Positions 59,905-64,000 of a stretch of 64,000 nt of DNA are shown piece by piece. The stretch covers positions 2,358,501 through 2,422,500 of the forward strand of contig NZ_CP036170.1 of NCBI RefSeq assembly GCF_004295125.1, given 5' to 3'. The notes under the pieces are model-generated. The model was not told the origin of the DNA. It did not search any database and was given only the letters and a program-made list of their open reading frames with translations. Within the stretch, counting starts at the first letter, position 1. Each line of letters opens with the position of its first letter. The stretch comes from [Clostridium] scindens ATCC 35704. GTDB taxonomy: Bacteria > Bacillota > Clostridia > Lachnospirales > Lachnospiraceae. The position numbers and the translations under genes are program-made.

Positions 59905-62436
59905 ATGAGAATCAGCAAGAGGAACGGAACAAATGAAGCGTATTGCCCGGAAAAGATCAAGCGGGCAGTCAGCCTGGCATTCCAAAGTGTAGGAAATCTG
60001 CTTTCTGATGAAGAGGCAGACAGGCTTCTTAAGAATGTAGAGCAAAAGATTGATGATAGAATTACAGAAGAGCCATCCGTATCCGTGGAGGAGATTCAGG
60101 ATTTTGTGGAACAGGCGCTGATGGAAGCAAATCATTATAAAGAATTAAAAAGTTATATCTTATATAGAGAGGAGCGGGCCAGAAAGCGAAAGTCAAGAAA
60201 GAAGCTGGCTGACAAGATTCCGGCCTTTGACCGGCTGGCTTTAGTACTAGCGGATATCCAGAAGGAATTTACGCAGGAAGAGTATGACTTGGAGCATCTG
60301 TATGCCAAGTTCCAGGCTTTTGGAAAGCCGGAACTTAACGACCAGGAGAAACTTTCTATGCTGATCAAGGCGGCGGTAGAACTGACGACCCAGGAAGCGC
60401 CCCAGTGGGAGATGGTCGCGGCTAGGCTTCTGATGCTGGACTTTGAGCAAAAACTAGAAAAGAATATGAGACGCTGCCATATCGAATGCTTCTATGACAA
60501 ACTGGCATATCTTACGGAACAGGGCTTATACGGAGACTATATCTTAAAAGCATATGATAGGGACGAGATAGAGCGTCTGGTTCTTTTTATCGAGCCGAAG
60601 CGGAATCATCTGTTTACTTATAGCGGGCTTGAACTGCTGCTTGGCAGATATGTAATCCGCACGGGAAAGGGAGTGCCGATGGAATCGCCTCAGGAAATGT
60701 TTCTGGGGATCGCCATGCATCTTGCCATGAAGGAGAAGAAGGACAGGGAATCGTGGGTCAAGCGTTTCTACGATATGCTAAGCCAGCTGAAGGTGACGAT
60801 GGCCACGCCAACGTTGTCCAATGCAAGAAAGCCCTACCATCAGCTGTCTTCCTGCTTTATAGACACGGTGCCGGACAGCCTGGATGGAATCTACAGAAGC
60901 ATTGACAATTTTGCCAAGGTCAGCAAATTCGGCGGCGGCATGGGTATGTATTTCGGAAAGGTGCGGGCAAGCGGCAGCGCGATCCGCGGGTTCGAAGGGG
61001 CAGCAGGGGGCGTTATCCGCTGGATCAGGCTGGCCAATGATACTGCGGTTGCGGTGGATCAGCTGGGCATGCGACAGGGCGCGGTTGCGGTTTATCTGGA
61101 TGTATGGCACCGGGATCTGCCGGAATTTCTGGGCCTTAGGACGAATAACGGGGACGACAGGATGAAGGCTCATGACGTATTCCCGGCAGTCTGCTATCCG
61201 GACTACTTCTGGAAGGGAGCAAGGGATAACATCGAAGGAGACTGGTATCTGATGTGTCCTCATGAGATACTGACGGTGAAAGGCTATGCGCTGGAAGATT
61301 ATTTTGGAGAAGATTGGGAAGAAAGGTATCAGGACTGCGTCCGGGATTCCCGGATACAGAAAAGGGTCATTCCTATCAAGGATATTATAAGACTGATCAT
61401 CAAAAGCGCGGTGGAGACGGGGACGCCTTTTACGTTCAACCGGGATACGGTAAACCGCGCTAATCCCAACAGCCACAAGGGAATCATCTACTGCAGCAAC
61501 CTGTGTACGGAGATCGCGCAGAATATGAGCGCCATCGAGCAGGTGGAGCAGAAGATTGAAGAGATAGATGGGGAGACGGTGGTGGTGACGGTTACAAAGC
61601 CGGGCGAATTCGTGGTGTGCAACCTTGCCAGCCTCTCTCTTGGAAGATTGGAACTTGCAGATGAGGAGGAGATAGCCTATATAACGGAGAGCGCCGTAAG
61701 AGCATTGGACAACGTGATTGACCTGAACTTCTTCCCGGTTCCCTATGCCAGGATCAATAACCGGAAATACCGGCCCATCGGGCTGGGAGTCAGCGGCTAT
61801 CACCACATGCTGGCCAAGCATGAGATTGCCTGGGAGAGCGAGGAGCATCTGGAATTTGTCGAGAAGGTGTTTGCCGATATCCACTATGCTGCCATAAAGG
61901 CCAGCAGCAGGATTGCCAGGGAAAAGGGAAGTTACGAATATTTTGAAGGAAGCGGATGGCAGAACGGCAGCTACTTTGCCGACCGGGGGCTTACGGATGG
62001 CCGGTGGGAGGAACTGCGGGCGGAAGTGGCGGAATATGGCCTTAGAAACGGCTATCTTCTTGCCGTGGCGCCTACCAGCAGCACCAGCATCATTGCCGGA
62101 ACCACCGCAGGGCTGGATCCGATCATGAGCCGTTACTTCCTGGAAGAGAAGAAGAACGGCCTGATGCCCCGGGTAGCGCCGGAACTATCCATGGATAACT
62201 TCTGGTATTATAAGAATGCCCATTATATCGACCAGTACTGGTCCGTGCGGGCATGCGGAGTCAGGCAGCGGCATATTGACCAGGCCCAGAGCATGAATCT
62301 GTATATTACCAATGAGTATACCTTCCGGAAAGTGCTGGATCTCTATATACTGGCCTGGGAAGAGGGCGTTAAGACCATCTATTATATCCGCTCCAAGAGT
62401 CTGGAAGTGGAAGAATGCGAAGTATGCTCTTCATAA
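59905..62436 (+). CDS. nrdA: Class Ia ribonucleotide reductase, large subunit
   Basis: The 843-residue enzyme reduces ribonucleotides to deoxyribonucleotides. An N-terminal ATP-cone (RISKRNGTNEAYCPEKIKRA) gives dATP feedback. The catalytic region has QLSSCFIDTVPD near residue 315, NPNSHKGIIYCSNLCTEI near 525 (Asn, Cys, Glu of the active site), and APTSSTSIIAGTTAGLDP near 725. The C-terminal CEVC pair (CEVCSS) would reload electrons from thioredoxin. GAGGT precedes the ATG; a GTG two codons upstream is less likely. It is followed by nrdB after 27 bases. The oxygen-dependent class in an anaerobe probably serves during microaerobic exposure. Confidence 0.93.
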   Translation: MRISKRNGTNEAYCPEKIKRAVSLAFQSVGNLLSDEEADRLLKNVEQKIDDRITEEPSVSVEEIQDFVEQALMEANHYKELKSYILYREERARKRKSRKKLADKIPAFDRLALVLADIQKEFTQEEYDLEHLYAKFQAFGKPELNDQEKLSMLIKAAVELTTQEAPQWEMVAARLLMLDFEQKLEKNMRRCHIECFYDKLAYLTEQGLYGDYILKAYDRDEIERLVLFIEPKRNHLFTYSGLELLLGRYVIRTGKGVPMESPQEMFLGIAMHLAMKEKKDRESWVKRFYDMLSQLKVTMATPTLSNARKPYHQLSSCFIDTVPDSLDGIYRSIDNFAKVSKFGGGMGMYFGKVRASGSAIRGFEGAAGGVIRWIRLANDTAVAVDQLGMRQGAVAVYLDVWHRDLPEFLGLRTNNGDDRMKAHDVFPAVCYPDYFWKGARDNIEGDWYLMCPHEILTVKGYALEDYFGEDWEERYQDCVRDSRIQKRVIPIKDIIRLIIKSAVETGTPFTFNRDTVNRANPNSHKGIIYCSNLCTEIAQNMSAIEQVEQKIEEIDGETVVVTVTKPGEFVVCNLASLSLGRLELADEEEIAYITESAVRALDNVIDLNFFPVPYARINNRKYRPIGLGVSGYHHMLAKHEIAWESEEHLEFVEKVFADIHYAAIKASSRIAREKGSYEYFEGSGWQNGSYFADRGLTDGRWEELRAEVAEYGLRNGYLLAVAPTSSTSIIAGTTAGLDPIMSRYFLEEKKNGLMPRVAPELSMDNFWYYKNAHYIDQYWSVRACGVRQRHIDQAQSMNLYITNEYTFRKVLDLYILAWEEGVKTIYYIRSKSLEVEECEVCSS

Positions 62437-62463
62437 ATATTCGAAGAAGACGGAGGAAACGAT

Positions 62464-63507
62464 ATGTCTGAATTAATGAAAAAGCCGCTGTTTAATCCAT
62501 CCGGGGATACGCAGGTGAATAAGCGCAGGATGATAGGCGGCAATACGACGAACCTGAATGATTTTAACAATATGAAGTACGACTGGGTCAGCGACTGGTA
62601 CCGGCAGGCCATGAATAACTTCTGGATACCGGAAGAGATCAACATGGGCGTGGATATCAAGGATTACCGAAAACTGCCGCAGGCAGAGCGGAGAGCCTAT
62701 GACAAGATCCTGTCCTTCCTGATCTTCCTGGACAGCATCCAGACGGCGAACCTGCCAAATATCGGGGAATACATTACGGCAAATGAAGTGAACCTGTGCC
62801 TGTCCATCCAGACCTTCCAGGAGGCTGTGCACAGCCAGAGCTACAGCTATATGCTGGATACCATCTGCGAGCCTCAGGAGCGGAACGATGTCCTGTACCA
62901 GTGGAAGGAGGACCAGCACCTTCTTAAGAGGAATGAGTTTATTGGCAATCTGTACAATGAATTCCAGAAGAAGAAGGATGCAGGCGTGCTGGTTAAGACG
63001 CTGGTAGCCAACTATATTCTGGAAGGAATCTATTTCTACAGCGGATTCATGTTCTTCTATAATCTGGGAAGGAATAACCGGATGCCCGGCTCTGTCCAGG
63101 AGATCCGATATATCAACCGGGATGAGAATACCCATCTGTGGCTGTTCCGCAATATCCTGCTGGAACTTAAGAAAGAAGAGCCGCAATTATTTACGGAAAG
63201 CCGGATAGAAGAATACCGGGAGATGATAAAGGAAGGGTGCCAGCAGGAAATCAGCTGGGGGCATTACGTGATCGGTGACGATATCCAGGGATTGAACCGG
63301 GATATGGTTACGGATTATATCCAGTATCTTGGAAACCTGAGGTGTACCAATCTGGGTTTTGCGCCAATCTATGAAGGGCACGTAAAAGAGCCGGACAGCA
63401 TGTCCTGGGTAAGCCAGTTTTCCAATGCCAATATGATCAAGACGGATTTTTTTGAGGCGAGAAGCACGGCTTACGCAAAAAGCAGCGCTTTGGTGGATGA
63501 TTTATAG
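62464..63507 (+). CDS. nrdB: Class Ia ribonucleotide reductase, small subunit
   Basis: The 347-residue radical-generating subunit has a di-iron site with ligands in LSFLIFLDSIQ (Asp), TFQEAVHSQSY (Glu, His), YILEGIYFYSGF (Glu) and INRDENTHLWLF (Glu, His). The radical Tyr is present four residues after the first His (HSQSY). That makes it a Tyr-radical type rather than the Tyr-less class Ic. The sequence begins MSELMKKPLFNPSGDTQ and AGACGGAGG precedes it. Confidence 0.93.
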   Translation: MSELMKKPLFNPSGDTQVNKRRMIGGNTTNLNDFNNMKYDWVSDWYRQAMNNFWIPEEINMGVDIKDYRKLPQAERRAYDKILSFLIFLDSIQTANLPNIGEYITANEVNLCLSIQTFQEAVHSQSYSYMLDTICEPQERNDVLYQWKEDQHLLKRNEFIGNLYNEFQKKKDAGVLVKTLVANYILEGIYFYSGFMFFYNLGRNNRMPGSVQEIRYINRDENTHLWLFRNILLELKKEEPQLFTESRIEEYREMIKEGCQQEISWGHYVIGDDIQGLNRDMVTDYIQYLGNLRCTNLGFAPIYEGHVKEPDSMSWVSQFSNANMIKTDFFEARSTAYAKSSALVDDL

Positions 63508-63523
63508 AAAGGGGCCTGGAACA

Positions 63524-63655
63524 GTGGAGTATCAGTGGACAAAGCAAGACGGCGCATACCAGGAATCCGACGTGCCTGCAAGACAGAACTGCCGGATCAA
63601 TATTATGACGGAAGAGGAATTTATAAATGAAAGGTGGTTCCGGTGGTTCCCCTGA
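63524..63655 (+). CDS. Short truncated-looking ORF
   Basis: A GTG start after AAAGGGG would give 43 residues: VEYQWTKQDGAYQESDVPA, then NIMTEEEFINERWFRW. The first 35 look like the start of a soluble N-terminal domain, perhaps of a CorA-like protein, but the frame then runs into the antisense of the carbamate kinase end and stops. It is probably the stub of a cut gene. No function is proposed. Confidence 0.3.
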   Translation: MEYQWTKQDGAYQESDVPARQNCRINIMTEEEFINERWFRWFP

Positions 63656-64000
63656 CGGCCTCCCGGGCCTTCTCAAGCAGCGTGATCAAGGCGGTTCGCC
63701 CTTCTTTGGAACTTGCAAAGTCTACGGCTGCCTGTACTTTGGGGAGCATGGAGCCCGGCGCGAAATGGCCTTCTTCCATATACTGCCTGGCTTCGTCTAT
63801 AGACAGATCGCCAAGCCATTTCTCCTCTGGCTTTCCAAAGTTGATCGCCACTTTTTCAACCGCGGTCAGGATGATGAGATAATCCGCGTCCAGTTCTTTG
63901 GCAAGCAGGCAGCTGGCGAAATCTTTATCGATGACGGCGCTTGCGCCTTTGAGGTGATTGCCCTGGCGGACGACAGGAATGCCGCCTCCGCCGCAGGCAA
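63621..64000 (-). CDS. arcC: Carbamate kinase, N-terminal part outside the window
   Basis: The visible 126 codons, open to the window edge, read CGGGGIPVVRQG at the edge, then GASAVIDKDFASCLLAKEL, DADYLIILTAVEKVAINFG and GHFAPGSMLPKVQAAVDF, ending near TTGTTFHL. These match the C-terminal half of carbamate kinase, which makes ATP from carbamoyl phosphate in the arginine deiminase or purine-fermentation pathways. The downstream end overlaps the short rightward ORF. Confidence 0.9.
   Translation of the reverse strand, partial: ACGGGGIPVVRQGNHLKGASAVIDKDFASCLLAKELDADYLIILTAVEKVAINFGKPEEKWLGDLSIDEARQYMEEGHFAPGSMLPKVQAAVDFASSKEGRTALITLLEKAREAVRGTTGTTFHL

Noticed and set aside
60778-61884. 368-codon reverse ORF inside nrdA
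   Set aside because: It is antisense to a well-supported ribonucleotide reductase gene and shows His/Arg-rich shadow composition.
1-64000. CRISPR array, prophage or rRNA operon
   Set aside because: No spaced direct repeats, phage structural genes or rRNA sequence were seen.

Overview
The window looks like chromosomal DNA of a bile-acid-transforming gut Lachnospiraceae, most likely [Clostridium] scindens or a very close relative. The strongest clue is a stand-alone bile-acid 3-alpha-hydroxysteroid dehydrogenase gene (baiA type, 50880-51629), whose protein agrees with my memory of C. scindens BaiA1/A3 over almost its whole length. Clostridial ribosome binding sites, FGGGY-type CHR transporters, class Ia ribonucleotide reductase with NrdR boxes, and fru/PTS, lar and xdh genes fit this. 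No search was run, so species is an inference.

Layout. 1-8.6 kb: end of a DUF5692 membrane protein gene, two large intergenic palindromes, a GntR regulator, a lipoprotein, a DUF2000 pseudogene, a TetR/nucleoside phosphorylase pair with a clear promoter-operator, a glycolipid glycosyltransferase/NodB deacetylase/flippase-like operon, and an SseB protein. 8.7-14.2 kb: cold-shock protein, two Rrf2 regulators, metY and cysK with shared Rrf2-type operators, and a stand-alone ptsI. 14.2-24.1 kb: an IS91-like element, then an AT-richer island. The island holds a LysR regulator, a split CHR-family transporter pair fused operonically to an anaerobic sulfatase-maturating enzyme, an AraC regulator, a Cys-type cytoplasmic sulfatase and a GPH transporter. 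24.1-30 kb: XRE regulator, larB-larE, tRNA-Ser(CGA), and a leftward operon for vitamin B6 salvage plus a radical SAM protein and a pseudouridine synthase.

30-37.2 kb: second cold-shock gene, a wrecked fruR, then fruK-fruA-ptsH-ptsI, whose HPr has Arg in place of the regulatory Ser46, and a purine permease. 37.2-45.6 kb: D-serine ammonia-lyase, moaC, a MerR/GyrI-type pseudogene, isoaspartyl dipeptidase, an IS91-like end fragment, a DegT-like PLP protein and RpiR regulator facing a DUF3311/sodium symporter/creatininase operon. 45.6-52.5 kb: LytTR two-component system divergent from an ABC exporter, baiA1, TspO, and a LysR remnant. 52.6-59.5 kb: ABC-F protein, then a purine-riboswitch-led operon of guanine deaminase and three-subunit xanthine dehydrogenase-type hydroxylase, which uses the cofactor pathway to which moaC belongs. 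59.8-64 kb: nrdAB with NrdR boxes, and the end of carbamate kinase.

The most system-like novelty is the sulfatase island. A cytoplasmic sulfatase, its maturase, a sugar-type importer and a CHR (sulfate/chromate family) transporter pair suggest import of a sulfated compound, desulfation inside the cell and export of the released sulfate.
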